The notes: a model not told the origin generated them from the letters alone. A stretch of DNA of 64,000 nucleotides from Butyriboletus loyo (GCA_038093515.1 JBBPSI010000117.1:1-64000), one strand, 5' to 3'; counted from the stretch's first letter, positions 1 to 11,370 are shown. Program-made: numbers and translations.

Positions 1-1
1 A

Positions 2-871
2 GCAAGGCTGCTAAAATACGACCTCGCCCTATCCTCAGCATATCATCCCCAGACGGACGGCGAGACAGAAAGGGTCAACCAGGAGCTGGAGACCTACCTC
101 CGCATCTTTTGCGATGGACGCCCTGACAGATGGGCCAGCATACTCCCCATGGCGGAGTTTTCTCACAATTCGACCACTCACTCGGTGACTGGCAAGACGC
201 CGTTCTCGTTAATGATCGGCTATGAACCACGCGCGTACCCGGCGTTAGGACGGACATTCCTACCGGCATTGGAAGCAAGGCTCTCGGACTTAGCCGCAAG
301 TCGCGAAGAAGCCTCGGAAGCACACGACAAGGCACGGCGCCTCATGAAAGAGCGGATCACAACAAAGTTTAAACCCTGGAAGGTCGGAGATAAGGTTTGG
401 CTAGAAGGCCGAAACCTTCGTCTCAGGTACCAGTCGCGCAAGCTTGCGCCAAAACGGGAAGGCCCCTTTGAGGTGGCCCAAGTAATATCACCAGTCGCCT
501 TTCGCCTGCGACTCCCGCCCACCTGGAAGATACATGACGTCTTCCACGCCTCTCTCCTGTCGTCTTACAGAGAGACCCCAGAGCACGGCCCCAACTACAC
601 GAACCCGCCCCCAGACACCATAGAAGGCGAAGAGGAGTACGAAGTAGAAAAGATCCTCTCGCATAGAGGCACCAGAAATCGGAGACAGTACTTGGTCTCC
701 TGGAAAGGCTACTCCGCCGCCGAAAACACCTGGGAACCCGAAGGGAATTTAGACAATTCCATGCCGTTGCTGCGAGCATACAAGGCTCGCCACCAGAAGG
801 ACTTCCCCGTGTCCACCCGCTCCCTCATCATCGCCGCCGCCACTCCGCCGCCGCCGCCGTCTAGAGTTTGA
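2..871 (+). CDS. Ty3/gypsy polyprotein, 3' part: integrase core end plus chromodomain (partial)
   Basis: This is the C-terminal part of a gypsy-type polyprotein, cut by the window edge and open in frame 2 from base 2. The first residues carry the integrase signature AYHPQTDGETERVNQ. A GKTPFSLMIGYEPR segment and a basic GPFEVAQVISPVAFRLRLP stretch typical of gypsy integrase C-termini follow. Around codons 215-260 there is a chromodomain (EYEVEKILSHR, then YLVSWKGYSAAENTWEPE), known to steer chromovirus integration to chromatin marks. The stop is TGA at 869-871, just upstream of the polypurine tract and 3' LTR, so this is the last gene of the element. No break is visible in the part present. 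Reverse transcriptase and protease would lie left of the window. Confidence 0.93.
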   Translation, partial: ARLLKYDLALSSAYHPQTDGETERVNQELETYLRIFCDGRPDRWASILPMAEFSHNSTTHSVTGKTPFSLMIGYEPRAYPALGRTFLPALEARLSDLAASREEASEAHDKARRLMKERITTKFKPWKVGDKVWLEGRNLRLRYQSRKLAPKREGPFEVAQVISPVAFRLRLPPTWKIHDVFHASLLSSYRETPEHGPNYTNPPPDTIEGEEEYEVEKILSHRGTRNRRQYLVSWKGYSAAENTWEPEGNLDNSMPLLRAYKARHQKDFPVSTRSLIIAAATPPPPPSRV

Positions 872-895
872 TCGAACCAGGAGTTTCGATCTTGT

Positions 896-906
896 ACGGG
901 GGGTAA
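896..906 (+). other. Polypurine tract of the gypsy element
   Basis: A run with six G residues (ACGGGGGGTAA) sits directly against the TGTTAC start of the 3' LTR. This is where plus-strand priming occurs in LTR retrotransposons. Confidence 0.7.
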
Positions 907-1723
907 TGTTACAGTTTTACCCCTAAGCGTACCCCGCCACTCGTTTTCCCACGCTCACGCGTCCCCGCCGCCCCCGCCGCCTTGCGATGCCGCCCATCGC
1001 CCGCTCCCTAGTCGCCTAGTGGACGTTATCCACTTCCCCGGTTGCCCCTGCGAGTCTCTGTGCCGTTGCACCGAGATAGCCCCTGTCTTCTCGCCCCGTC
1101 GGGCCGGACCTTCAGCTGAGCTGTCGCGTCCCTCTTATTTTGACCAATGACATTTCTTACATCACGTGACTAGCACGTGACTAGATTACGACGCGTCAGT
1201 ACCTTCGCGTCGAGACCCGTATCCAAGGGCTCCGCCGTTCGCGCACCCTTCGCCCTGTGGGGCTCGCCTCATGGACATCGTCGCTTCGACTTCAGCTCTT
1301 CCTATTCGCTGACGATGTCGCCATCTTACTCGGAGCTTCGCTCCCTCGTTACCGGCACTTTGCCGCTTCTTCTTTCGCCGCTATGACTCGGACGGACTCA
1401 TAGCCCTTTGCCCTCGCTGCCACGCACAGCTCGGTCTGTGCACGATACCCCTCAGTATATAAGATCGTACTTAGAGTAGTACGAGTTCTTTAGCTAATTC
1501 TACGCATCTACCAAGTGCCTAGCAATCTAGCTTATACCCCATCTGCCGATAGAGCCGATAAGCTCAAGCTCGATCTCGTCTGGTCTCCACCATACGACAT
1601 CTCGCCGACACTTGCTCTGCAGAAGCCCGATAGCGTCGTCTACGCGAGTCGGCCATCTTCCCGATTAGGCTCGAGCCCCTATTCAAGTGCTCGCTGCTAG
1701 TTGTTTCGCACTCCAGCGTAACA
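907..1723 (+). repeat. 3' LTR, family LTR-1 (817 bp)
   Basis: The repeat starts TGTTACAG and ends GCGTAACA, giving TGTTAC/GTAACA inverted ends. A reverse-complement copy of the whole sequence occurs at 6465-7284, which fixes both borders. A TATA-like segment (AGTATATAAG, about 1453) lies shortly after the motif GCACAGCTCGGTCTGTGC. The short open frames inside it have no coding signature. It belongs to the chromodomain element ending at 871. Confidence 0.93.
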
Positions 1724-1829
1724 GTTCAATAAGTACTGATGAATTAATGATTGCCTTGTGTATTCTCATTGATAACTATGAATGAATGAGTGAGTGAGGA
1801 CCATGATAAGGATGAGCACCACTGATGCT

Positions 1830-2322
1830 TGTTATAATTGTATCTCTTATAACCATCTTTTGCATTTGGACTTCGTCATATTTCTCTTTCAAAGATCACG
1901 TGACCTAGTGCACGTGATTGTGGGATTATACATGTGACCATAGGCTGACTAAGCATATGACGTCATGGTCCAGACTGGCCCAGACTCTATGACATCACAC
2001 CTCATGTATTTAATCTCTGTTTGCTTCTCTTCTTTTTGATCGCCATCGACTTCTATTTCCTATCATCGTTGACTCATGACTTCCTTCATATATACATGTA
2101 TAGTAACTAGTCTCACGCACTGCTTGGTCTGTGCGCATTCCCTTGTAATATAAAAGGGCTTGTGGTTGCGGCTAGGATTCCCTAGCTTTAACCACTTGTC
2201 TATTCACTGGCAACAGTTGAGAGATTAAGATCTAAGCTATTCCTCATTACCATCACCGGTACTTGTGTAGTACTGCAACAGTTGCGAACCCTGTGTGCTC
2301 TGATAACTCTGTTGTCATAACA
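1830..2322 (+). repeat. Solo LTR, family LTR-2 (493 bp) with target duplication ATGCT
   Basis: The repeat starts TGTTATAATTG and ends GTCATAACA. It is flanked by ATGCT at 1825-1829 and again at 2323-2327, the 5-bp duplication expected of gypsy-type integration. No internal region is attached, so it is a solo LTR left by LTR-LTR recombination. A TATA-like box (AATATAAAAGGG) sits near 2148. Related copies are at 52565-53037 and 57004-57499. Confidence 0.92.
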
Positions 2323-2685
2323 ATGCTTATACGAACCAATGTATTTCTTGCTGGTGGGCAATTCAGCGAACTCCTCTGATGTTGGTATCTGGGTGGATGA
2401 CATGAGGGATGTGCGAGTGGAATAAGAAGTGCAGCCATTTACGTCCATATTTATGTTGTTGAGGACCTGAGGCTATTTCTGAATTCGGAATTCTGAATTC
2501 TGAATGAATGAATGCATATATATTTATGTAATCATCCATGATATTGATGGAAATCAACCTTTCTATATTTATCTTCTTGAATGTGCGAAGCATGTTTGCA
2601 GATGCGCGCATACACTAGTCCTATTATGTGCAGGTCTGAATATCTAGCATAATGTCTCTATAAAGCTGACTAGGCTGGAAGGCTG
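2323..2685. other. AT-rich stretch, no gene seen
   Basis: I see only short open frames and a small imperfect repeat (GAATTCGGAATTCTGAATTC near 2480). It may be the 5' flank of the decayed gene that follows. Confidence 0.4.
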
Positions 2686-3889
2686 ATGTGTGTGAATAAT
2701 AACCTTGCCATGGCAGATACACCATCTTTAGATGATATCTTGTGTCGGCTGCCTCTGATGAAGGTGTCATCAACCTCCGAGTCCCACCAGGCTGGCCATG
2801 TCTCCTACCGGAAATCTCTACCACCTACCTTTCCTCAATCCTCCACAAGGAATTTGGATTCCTTTGATGAATGGATAGATTATCTGAGCTCCAAGGCTAC
2901 CTCAGGCATAGAACCCAAACATCCCAAGTCATATCAAACTCCGGTATCCCCTTCCTCCATCACATTGTCCTTTGATAAACTTCTGGACCGCTTCACACAA
3001 GAAATGGAGAAAGGTCACATTCATGAGGCTCCTCCACCTCCACCTCCACCTCCACCTACTCCTACTCCATTTCAGGCATCATCCTCTGATACCATCCTGG
3101 ATCACCACTTCCTACCAGGGTCTCAAAAGAATGATAATGATGGGCCTGATGTCAGGGATGAAAATGGCAATTATGTTTTGTCTTGTTTTCTATCATCCAG
3201 CTCATGCCATTTTCTGCAGCCTCTACACCTCTGAAGCGAAAGTTTGTGGATGATGATCTCACTGAGGGTAACATTCCAACCCATCTCTTACTATTTATTT
3301 ATTCACCGTTGATCTAGTGCCTGTTCCAAAGCGATCAAGAGGAAGATCACAGAAGAGGAGAAAGATGGACCAGCAGAAAGGTTACTTTGTTGCTTTCTTA
3401 ATTGACTCACCTTATGTATATTAAATAAATTCATGACAGTGTTGCTGCCATTGCCCACACCCCCAGGTAGGTCTTGTTCTTCAGCATGGTGTCATCAACC
3501 TTTATTTCCCATGTGAATTAGTCATGAAAAGGGGCAGAGGAAGACCTCCAAAGCACAAGCATGCTTTGAAGCCACTTCCAGCACCTTCCGATAGTCAGGC
3601 CATACCAGATGGGATTACAACCAAACTAGAAACATACGAAGGACCTCTGCAGGAACCTCCACAACATGCTCAGACCTCACAGAGAATGATGTTGCCATGG
3701 GAATCCCATTCAGGTAGCAGTGGCCCAAATGCTCCCCACCCTCCATCCCAGATGTCTAGGCAAGATATTGGTGGTAGGGAAAATATCCTTTGTAAATGCA
3801 TGCAGAACCTCTCTGAGAAAATGCCATCAGCAATGGTTCTGTCATCTGCTCTCCTGTGGCACTGTGCATACATGGAGCTCAACACACTT

Positions 3890-4425
3890 GGGGACAGACA
3901 GTGGCTTGACAGCCTTGTCTGTGACTTCTATCTAGCATCCATCTGGCATGACAATGAGGGCGATGCTCGTTGTCGCTTCCTAATGATCTTCCAACTCTGA
4001 CCTGACCTACAACTGAGCTCCATGGAGGTCGAGACATACAGGCACACTCATCATGTTCCTGAAGGCGAGCCATGTGTCTTGATTCTGGTGGCATTTATTG
4101 TCCATGATCCAGAGTCAGCCCACTACTTTGCTGTGGTGTTTGACTATGCTGCCTACATTGCCTATGCTGCCCACATCGCCTATGTCTTTGGAAGAAGGAT
4201 CAGTGACAGCAATCCAGAATATAATTCAGACTGGAGAGCCTGGAGAGGACCTGAATGATGGCAAGCCATAGCTGATCTTCATCACTGGAATTCAGATGAT
4301 CCAGACACAGTGTTCGTAATGACAAGGGACTGGAAGCAAAATGGATATGACTGTGGACCCATCGCTTGCGCACTCATCAAGCAGTGCATGGAGAATGGGC
4401 TCGAGGAGACATGGAATATGTTATC
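3890..4425 (+). pseudogene. Ulp1/SENP-like (C48) cysteine protease domain within the large decayed gene
   Basis: The family order of catalytic residues can be read: a WLDSLVCDFYL segment near 3903-3935, the His in AHYFAVVFDY near 4117-4146 with the following Asp, then the Gln and Cys in WKQNGYDCGP near 4331-4360. Ulp1-type enzymes cleave SUMO or related ubiquitin-like modifiers. The catalytic residues survive, but TGA stops at 3998 and 4256 break the frame, so a full product is unlikely. Some local frame uncertainty remains between 3995 and 4025. Confidence 0.75.
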
Positions 4426-5499
4426 AGGATCACATTCCTCCCAGCCTTTGATTCCATGTGGTCACATTCTAAGGCTCAACATGCTTGCAGCCATTCAGCG
4501 ATGATGCATGACTAGCTTTCAAGACTACATGCACTTCATGGTCGAACGACCACATAGCTGGGATTATGTAGAGTTGGATGATGCAACAATCCAGCAGATG
4601 CAGTCAGGTGGAAACCATGAGCGCGACAACCAACTATTACAATCTCTTACACACGCCAGCAACTGCTGTAGGGAATGTCAGACCTTCATTACCCAGGAAG
4701 CTGCCAGAATGTCCAGAGCATCTATCAAGACAGGCACAGAGGATTCAGAAGACTTGGAAGATGGAACAGAGGAGGAAAGGGAAAAGGAAAATCCAGGACA
4801 TATTCCAGACTGAGCCAAGGCCTTGTTTAGCTTGATAAAGGGTCACAAGATACTCCACGGAAGTCACCTGCGTCGAGCACATCGTCCTGCCTATGCTGTG
4901 GCTCGTCCTTCCAGAACCACTTGCAAGACTGCAGTAGCCTTTGAAGAAGACAATCAACTGTCCAATGCAGCCAGGGGTTCACGCAGGCAAGTCAAGGACT
5001 GGCGATTGGGTACCCTGCGACGTTTTCCCAGAGTTTCACAGCCTGTTTCCCTGGATGCCTATAAGGGACACAGATTTCTTCCACATGATCACGAGTATGA
5101 CGAGTATGATGATGGACCGACCTTGGAGATGCTTCAGCAACCTGATGTCTATGCCATCTTGACATACCCCTTCGAGCACATGACCCAGGCCCCTGCTTGG
5201 ATCATGTGGCAAGATCATGGATATCACATCCTCACAGACTCTTTTCAAATGTTCTATCTGGGTCCACCAATTCAAATCATGGACCACATCATGACTATAG
5301 GAAAGATAGATCCTTCCAGCTCTTCTCAAGTGGAAGATGACCAGGTGAGATGCCTGCCAGTTTTTGAATATGGCTAGATGGAGCATTTATCAAAGACCTT
5401 CCTGCTTGTTCTAGATCAAGGTCATGAGCACAAAAGAGATGTTGTACTATGCAGGCAATTCTCCTGGAATCCATCAACCATGTGCTCATGGTCACAATG

Positions 5500-5927
5500 T
5501 GTTACGATAGTGGATACTTTTTCCTTCCTTTACCACTTGGACTATTGTCTTCACCTAGCTTGCTGCTAGTTCCCTTTGAACGGTATTAACCGTTCTAGCT
5601 TAGTCATCAGTTCTCGCGCACGGATGCGCTTTCTTTCTTACTCCAGAATCTTCTAGAGTACTCTTTCCTCGTTTGTACTTTCACTCTCAAGACCCAATTA
5701 GGGAGCATGGTCTGTGTGCAGACACCAGTAGTATAAAGACCCAGTCTTTACCCACATGTACTCTATCTAGTTCTACGCAGATACCTGCTAGCAATTAGTT
5801 CTCTTCCAGACACTTAGTGTGCGCACTAAGACATAGTCTGAGACCCAGCTTGAGAATTGTCTCCAGAGTCCTGAGGCTACTCCAGAGTGCCTCCTCACTG
5901 TTCTAGTTGTTAGCGCCCAGCGTAACA
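5500..5927 (+). repeat. Solo LTR, family LTR-3 (428 bp) with target duplication CAATG
   Basis: The repeat begins TGTTACGATAG and ends GCGTAACA, flanked by CAATG at 5495-5499 and 5928-5932. It matches the LTRs at 52138-52564 and 62221-62644. It lies inside an exon of the Ulp1-linked gene, whose reading frame matches on both sides. A TATA-like AGTATAAAG lies near 5732. Confidence 0.93.
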
Positions 5928-6464
5928 CAATGCCTTTGTATGTGGTCATCTTTCTGTCTTTGGTGAAGAAGAGCAGTATATCCGGGTTGACCTTGAGCAA
6001 GACAAGATCAACTTCTCTGCAGATGACATCGAGATTTCAATCGACATAGACAGCATCATATGGATCACCAGGAAGCTTGTATGCAAGAACAGCATTGGGG
6101 TATACCTGACTCCTATCTACAATGGCAAGCCTGGAATTCCCAGACACAATCATGTCTATGTTGACATTCTGATACCACAATCAGAGGAAGATCAACAGGC
6201 TCTGGGACACCGCACTGAGTGGCTGTGGAAGAAATTCCCTCTGAATGTCATCCCTCATGCCAGCATTGGCAAGCTTTCTTCCTCCACTGGTCATGGTCTG
6301 GGAGTCTATATCTTCTTCCCTCGAATGATTCACTGCAGTCCACTAACAGGAAGGCATATGAACATGATGCCAGAGGAGTGTTGGATCCCTTCTGGGAGGA
6401 GGTCTTTCTTCCTGCCATCGATGAGCATGCCACCGAGGGTTGGGTGCCCTATGCGTCACATACC

Positions 6465-7284
6465 TGTTACGCTGGTAGCGCACAATAGCTAGCAAGCAAG
6501 CGCTTATAGGGGCTCGAGCCTAATGAGGAAACTAGCCGACTCGCGTAGATGACGCTATCGGGTGTCTTGCAAAGCAAGTGTCGGCAAGATCTTGAGTGGT
6601 GGCGACCAGACGAGATCAAGCAGACTCTTATCAGCTTTATCGGCAAGAGGAGGGTATATTGCTAGATTACTATGCACTTGGTAGATGCGTAGAATTAGCT
6701 AAAGAACTCGTACTAGCCTAAGTGCGAGTATATATACTAATAGATATTGTGCACAGACCGAGCTGTGCATGGCAGCGAGGGCAAGGGGTTATGAGTCGAC
6801 GCAAGTCATAATGGCGAAGGGTGGAGCGGCAAAGTGCCGGTAACGAGGGAGCGAAGCTCCGAGTAAAGTGGCGACATTGTCAGCGAATGAGAAGAGCAGA
6901 AGATGAAGTGACGATGTCCATGAGGTGCGGCCCACAGGGCAAAGGGGATGCGAACAGCGGAGCCCTTGGATACGGGTCTCGACGCGAAGGTACTGATGCG
7001 TCGTAATCTAATCACGTGCTAGTCACGTGATGCAAGAAATGTCATTGGTCAAGAAAAGGAGGACGCAACAGCTCAACTGTGGGTCCGGCCCGACAGGGTG
7101 AGAAGACAGGGGTTATCTCAGTGTAGCGACACTGAGACTTGCAGAACGACTGGGGAAGTGAATAACGTCCACTAGGCGACTAAGGAGCGGGCGATGGGCA
7201 GCATCGCGAGATGGCGGGAGCGGCGGGGGCATGTGAGCGTGGGAAAACGAGTGGCGGGGTACGCTTAGCGGTAAAACTGTAACA
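6465..7284 (-). repeat. Solo LTR, family LTR-1 (820 bp) with target duplication ATACC
   Basis: This is the reverse complement of the LTR at 907-1723. It is flanked by ATACC at 6460-6464 and 7285-7289. It splits an exon of the Ulp1-linked gene: the codons before (CAT ACC) and after (TTG GAA) stay in one frame when the insertion and one target copy are discounted. Confidence 0.94.
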
Positions 7285-7586
7285 ATACCTTGGAAGAAGG
7301 AAGATACAAGCAAGGAGGCTCTTCACAGAGTCGAAGGACCTTCCCCCTCTCCAATCAAGCTTTCCTTGATATTCAGGAAATCATGAAGAGACTCATTTCT
7401 GACAACCCGAGTTGCTCTATGTATGGCTTGTTCTTCTTTGCAGTGGAAGGAAAGGGCAACAAGCTGCTGACAAAGGATGGTCAAGCAGGAGAATATAGCT
7501 TTCCTGAAGTGGCTCTCAAACAGAATCTGTCCTGCCTGGATTGGAAATACATGCTGGACTGAAAGAATGGAGAGCTCTTTGTCAAC

Positions 7587-9224
7587 ATGGGAATCTCCTT
7601 CACTCCCAGATCCAAACATCAGGTAGTGGGCCTGTGGAGGCATGATGCGCTGGAGGAGTCCTATGCAGCTGCTGGCTTCAACATGGGAACCATCTACCAT
7701 CACTGCATGCTCTACAGATATGGGGCGATGCAGGCAGAGATGCCTCAAGATCGTGCACTTCAAACCCATGCAGCGTTCAGGAGTACCTACAACCTCTATT
7801 ATGAGGTGGTGCGCCACAACAATAACATGCCCAGCTTTGCAAAGGACAGTGATGCCTACAATCTGACTCCCAGATATTACAAGGAGTGCTCCAGCACCAT
7901 CCATATCCTTCGCAAAGCCAAGTCCAGAATGTATGGGGTCAGGGATGAATATCATGTCAGTGGACAGGCTGCACAAACCTTGTTGAGAGAGATCATGCCT
8001 CAGGTGAGGGACCTTGTTTTCCTATCTGTCATAGTTTTGGCTGAGCAGTATCTTCAGGCCAAGCGATACATGGAGTCCAGACCTGTCCTTTGGATTCCCT
8101 CTGATGTGTGGTTCGAATTTCTTGCCAGACGAATGGAGGAAATACAAAGGACTCAGATTCAACTCAAGAGACTGAATCCTGCCAATCTTGGGATCCTCAC
8201 TGGCATCCTGAATCACATGCTTCGATCTGCCATCACCACACCAATTGTCTATGACTTCCATGTCAGGGAGTCGCTGGCTCTGATCGAATATTACAATGTG
8301 GTGAAGAAGGCCAACATGTTTTTTCTGCAGGAGCTGGAATTGAACCTGGAGCCTTGTCTTGATAGCGTTCAAGAAAACAATGACTTTCATGTCCTTGCTC
8401 TGATGGGTCTCAATGCGAAAGCACAATGGGACAAGGCTCTTGCTGCTCGAAAATCAACAGTCTTGGATGGCTTTGATCAAACGGCCGTGTTTCCCATCAG
8501 ACCCAATCCCACTTGGAGCCAGCTGAAGGGGGCCATCAGGGCCAATCCCATATTGATGTTGAAGGAGTGGACGATGCCTGCTGGATTGCAAAACCAATTG
8601 GTGACCTTGGCTCATCTGTTTTGCCAGTTCACCATGCAAATATGGTTGATGGTGGACCATACAGCCATGAAGGGAATTGAACCTGCCCCGACCTCTCTGT
8701 CTGATGCAATGAAATGTTGGACCATCTCCAGCATCGATCAGACTCTTCTTCACACCACCTTTGAGGCCTATGGTATGACGGGCCTGGATGGCATTTCTCA
8801 TGGTCATCAAGGTCCACATTCAATGGATTTTGCAGGTCACAAGGAAATATACTTTCCTGTGAAGCGAACCCCACCCCAGAAAGGCTCTCAGTGGCTATCC
8901 TTCTGGGATGATGCAGGCTATGTGACAGCATATCACAAACTGCTGGAGGAGCACAGTCAAGAAGAAGGATTTTATCTGAATGATGGTTTGGAAGCCATCT
9001 TCTCACAGCTTCACTGCCTTCCTGCAAGTCAAAAGGGGACACAGAAAAGCAAGGGATTTGTATGGCGGATCAAAGCAAACACCTTTGTGTTTCACATGAA
9101 CCCTCTCTTTTACAAGGTGGAGGGACTTGGGAAGGAGTCAAAGAAAGCAAGCAAGCATCAAGGGAAACTGGTTGCTCGTCGACCATTGAAGTCCAGAAAG
9201 GTGTTTGAAGAGGTTCTGTGGTGA
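7587..9224 (+). CDS. Longest open block of the Ulp1-linked gene (545 codons, unknown domain)
   Basis: This is the longest uninterrupted block of the decayed gene, in the same frame as the block 7290-7559 and separated from it only by TGA 7560-7562. I do not recognise the fold. It is rich in aromatic residues and Trp (LWRHDALEESYAAAGF near the start, QWLSFWDDAGYVTAYHKLLEE near 8890) and ends in a Lys/Arg-rich segment. No transmembrane segments, zinc clusters or DDE triad were apparent. The reading continues past TGA 9222-9224 in frame to 9491. It could be translated alone from the Met codon at 7587, but context argues for a remnant of a larger protein. Confidence 0.6.
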   Translation: MGISFTPRSKHQVVGLWRHDALEESYAAAGFNMGTIYHHCMLYRYGAMQAEMPQDRALQTHAAFRSTYNLYYEVVRHNNNMPSFAKDSDAYNLTPRYYKECSSTIHILRKAKSRMYGVRDEYHVSGQAAQTLLREIMPQVRDLVFLSVIVLAEQYLQAKRYMESRPVLWIPSDVWFEFLARRMEEIQRTQIQLKRLNPANLGILTGILNHMLRSAITTPIVYDFHVRESLALIEYYNVVKKANMFFLQELELNLEPCLDSVQENNDFHVLALMGLNAKAQWDKALAARKSTVLDGFDQTAVFPIRPNPTWSQLKGAIRANPILMLKEWTMPAGLQNQLVTLAHLFCQFTMQIWLMVDHTAMKGIEPAPTSLSDAMKCWTISSIDQTLLHTTFEAYGMTGLDGISHGHQGPHSMDFAGHKEIYFPVKRTPPQKGSQWLSFWDDAGYVTAYHKLLEEHSQEEGFYLNDGLEAIFSQLHCLPASQKGTQKSKGFVWRIKANTFVFHMNPLFYKVEGLGKESKKASKHQGKLVARRPLKSRKVFEEVLW

Positions 9225-9539
9225 TCGAGTGGATTTGATGGTTTGGCCAGCAAGAAGGTAGAAACAGAGCAACAGACAAGGCGTGCATGACTTGAATATC
9301 TTGGTGCTGTAAGCAAGAACAAGAGAAGGCCCCCACAGTGAAAGAAAGCCAAGGTTACATAACTGCGTGATCTGACTCCAGAGGATGGAGAACAGCTTGA
9401 GTGTTCATTGATGCAATTGATTGAAATTCAAACAACAAGTAGGGAGGAGGAGGAGGAGGAGGAGGAGGATGGAAGTGATAATGGAAATTAGGTGGAAAGA
9501 ATGGACTTACAAAATTGTAGTCAACATGTATCAAAAAGC

Positions 9540-11370
9540 GCAATAAAGCGTCATGTACAACAAAGTGTACCAAAAGTGTAGAAAAACAAGGGGAGACAGA
9601 GTGTAGAGAAAGTGTAGCAAAAAAAAGGGTAGTAGAGTGTGTGGAAAGTGTAGCATCGCAAAAGTGCAATTCAAAATTATCACGCCAATACACCATCGGC
9701 AGGCAGTGCCAGTCGATAGAACATGTTTACACAATGTGTACTCAAAGTGTAGACAAAGCATACAAAAAAGTGTACTCAAAGTGTAGGAACATGTCCAGCT
9801 AGGTCTACAAAAAGTGTACAAAAAAGCGCAATGAATGTAGTGTACAAAAGTGTGCAAATGTATACCAAGGTGTAGGGAAAGTGTAGATAAAGTGTAGGAA
9901 TGGTGTTGAAACACTTTAAAACATCTTCGAACACTTTCAAACACTTCCGAACACTTTCAAACACTTTTGAAAACAATACCAAACGTGTGTGCCAAGGTGC
10001 AGGGAAAGTGTAGCAAAAGTGTAGGAAAGGTGTTGAATCACTTTAAAACATCTTTGAACACTTGACGAACACTTTCGAACACTTTCGCACCGCGTGTTTT
10101 GACTTATGTAAGCATCCGAAAGAGTCGACATGTACGCAAATCAGCCACAATTGGTACACTTTAGCTACACTATTGGTACACTTCACTGTTTGGCATTATG
10201 GATGTGGTCAGATGAATAAACAGTGATAAACAAAGTTGTAGGCAAGATCCCACGCGCAAAAAAGGTATAATGGTCATGTGACGAATTTCTAAACTGGGTG
10301 AGATATAAGCAAAATAGTCGAAAAAAGCCAGTGAGTGTGGGAAAATTGAACACATTTTTGAGAAGTAAGGTAGTATGAGCAGGAATGTGTAGTTAAAAGT
10401 GTACAAAAAAGCGCACACGAAGTGTAGCAAAGTGTAGCAAAACAAGGGGAGACAGAGTGTAGAGAAAGTGTAGCCAGTGAAAGTGTAGCAAAAAAGAGTA
10501 GTAGAGTGTATGGAAAGTGTAGCAAAAATGGTAGTAGAGTGTAGGCAATGTGTAGCCTAAGTGTAGCATAAGTGTAGAAAAAGTCTCGTAAAAGTCTAGA
10601 AGAAGTGTACTTAAAGTCTAGACAAAGTGTAGGTAAAGTGTAGCAAGCAGAGTGTGGTGAGGTGATGAAGCATTTTGTAGACATTTTACTCCGGTTTCTG
10701 TACACCATTTGGTACACTTTTTTGTAGAGTTTGCTAGACATGTTCCTACACTTTTTGTAGACATTTATTACGCTTTTTTGTAGACTTTGCTAGACATGTT
10801 CCTACACTTTTTGTACACTTTTATTTCGCTTTTTGTACACTTTTTGCAGACTTTGCTAGACATATTCCTACACTTTTATTACGCTTTTTTGTAGACTTTG
10901 CTAGACATGTTCCTACACTTTTACTACACTTTTTATACACTTTTTTGTAGACTTTGCTAGACATGTTCCTACACTTTTTGTAGACTGTTTCCTACTCTTT
11001 GTACACTTTTTGTACACCTCTATTTCGCATTTTTGTACACTTTTTGCAGACTTTGCTAGACATTTTGTAGACATTTATTACGCATTTTTGTACACTTTGC
11101 TAGACATGTTCCTACACTTTTACACCTTTTATACACTTTTGCTACACTTTTATTTCGCATTTTTGTAAACTTTAGTAGACATGTTTGTACACTTTTTGCA
11201 GACTTTTTGTACACTTGTGGTACACTCTACTAGACACTTTTGTACAGTTTGGTAGGCTTTTTTTGGTAGACTCTTTGTACACTCTGAGTAGACTTGTGGT
11301 GGATGACTGTTTGCTACACATTGTGTATACTTCTATTTCGCATTTTTGCACACTTTTTGAGGACATTTAT
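9540..11370. repeat. Degenerate AAAGTGTAG repeat field with strand switch near 10.68 kb
   Basis: From about 9540 to 10670 the plus strand is filled with AAAGTGTA(G/C) and spaced variants. From about 10680 to 11370 the same theme appears reversed as TACACTTTT(T)G. The right part has higher-order units of roughly 45-100 bp anchored on TTTGCTAGACATGTTCCTAC (about 10730, 10786, 10852, 10897, 10953, 11050, 11096). Patches of the related theme GAACACTTTCAAACACTT occur near 9905-9970 and 10040-10090. The layout suggests a fold-back-like element or clustered binding sites. Open frames here are by-products of the repeat. Confidence 0.85.

Larger units (their letters stand above)
2686..9491 (+). pseudogene. 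Large decayed transposon-type gene: AT-hook, Ulp1-like protease, unknown C-terminal domain
   Basis: Read with its introns and without two inserted LTRs, this is one long gene. The N-terminal exon is Ser/Pro-rich with a proline run near 3035-3070. Small exons (about 3211-3281, 3319-3378, 3440-3465) carry a basic KRSRGRSQKRRK segment. An AT-hook (RGRGRPPK) opens the exon at 3524. A Ulp1/SENP-like C48 protease follows (separate entry), then about 1,300 codons I do not recognise, and an acidic tail of eight GAG codons (9448-9471) ending at TAG 9489-9491. In-frame stops are TGA at 3998, 4256, 4502, 4811, 7560, 9222, 9288 and 9339, plus TAA at 9360. Solo LTRs at 5500-5927 and 6465-7284 interrupt it; the frame matches across both when one target copy is discounted. 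Ulp1-like proteases linked to DNA transposons are known in fungi and plants. No DDE transposase was recognised, so the element class is open. Confidence 0.72.

Noticed and set aside
1177..1700. Small proteins inside LTR-1
   Set aside because: They lie in the LTR, recur antisense in the solo copy and carry no motif.
3998..9341. UGA recoding (selenocysteine or Trp) to explain the TGA stops
   Set aside because: The conserved host genes NDUFV1 and MED14 read without in-frame TGA, a TAA is also present, and CGA-to-TGA decay in repeats explains the pattern.
2686..9491. Assignment of the Ulp1-linked gene to KDZ, CACTA or Helitron elements
   Set aside because: No DDE triad, YDxAC-type motif, Rep/helicase motif or terminal repeat was recognised, so no class is claimed.
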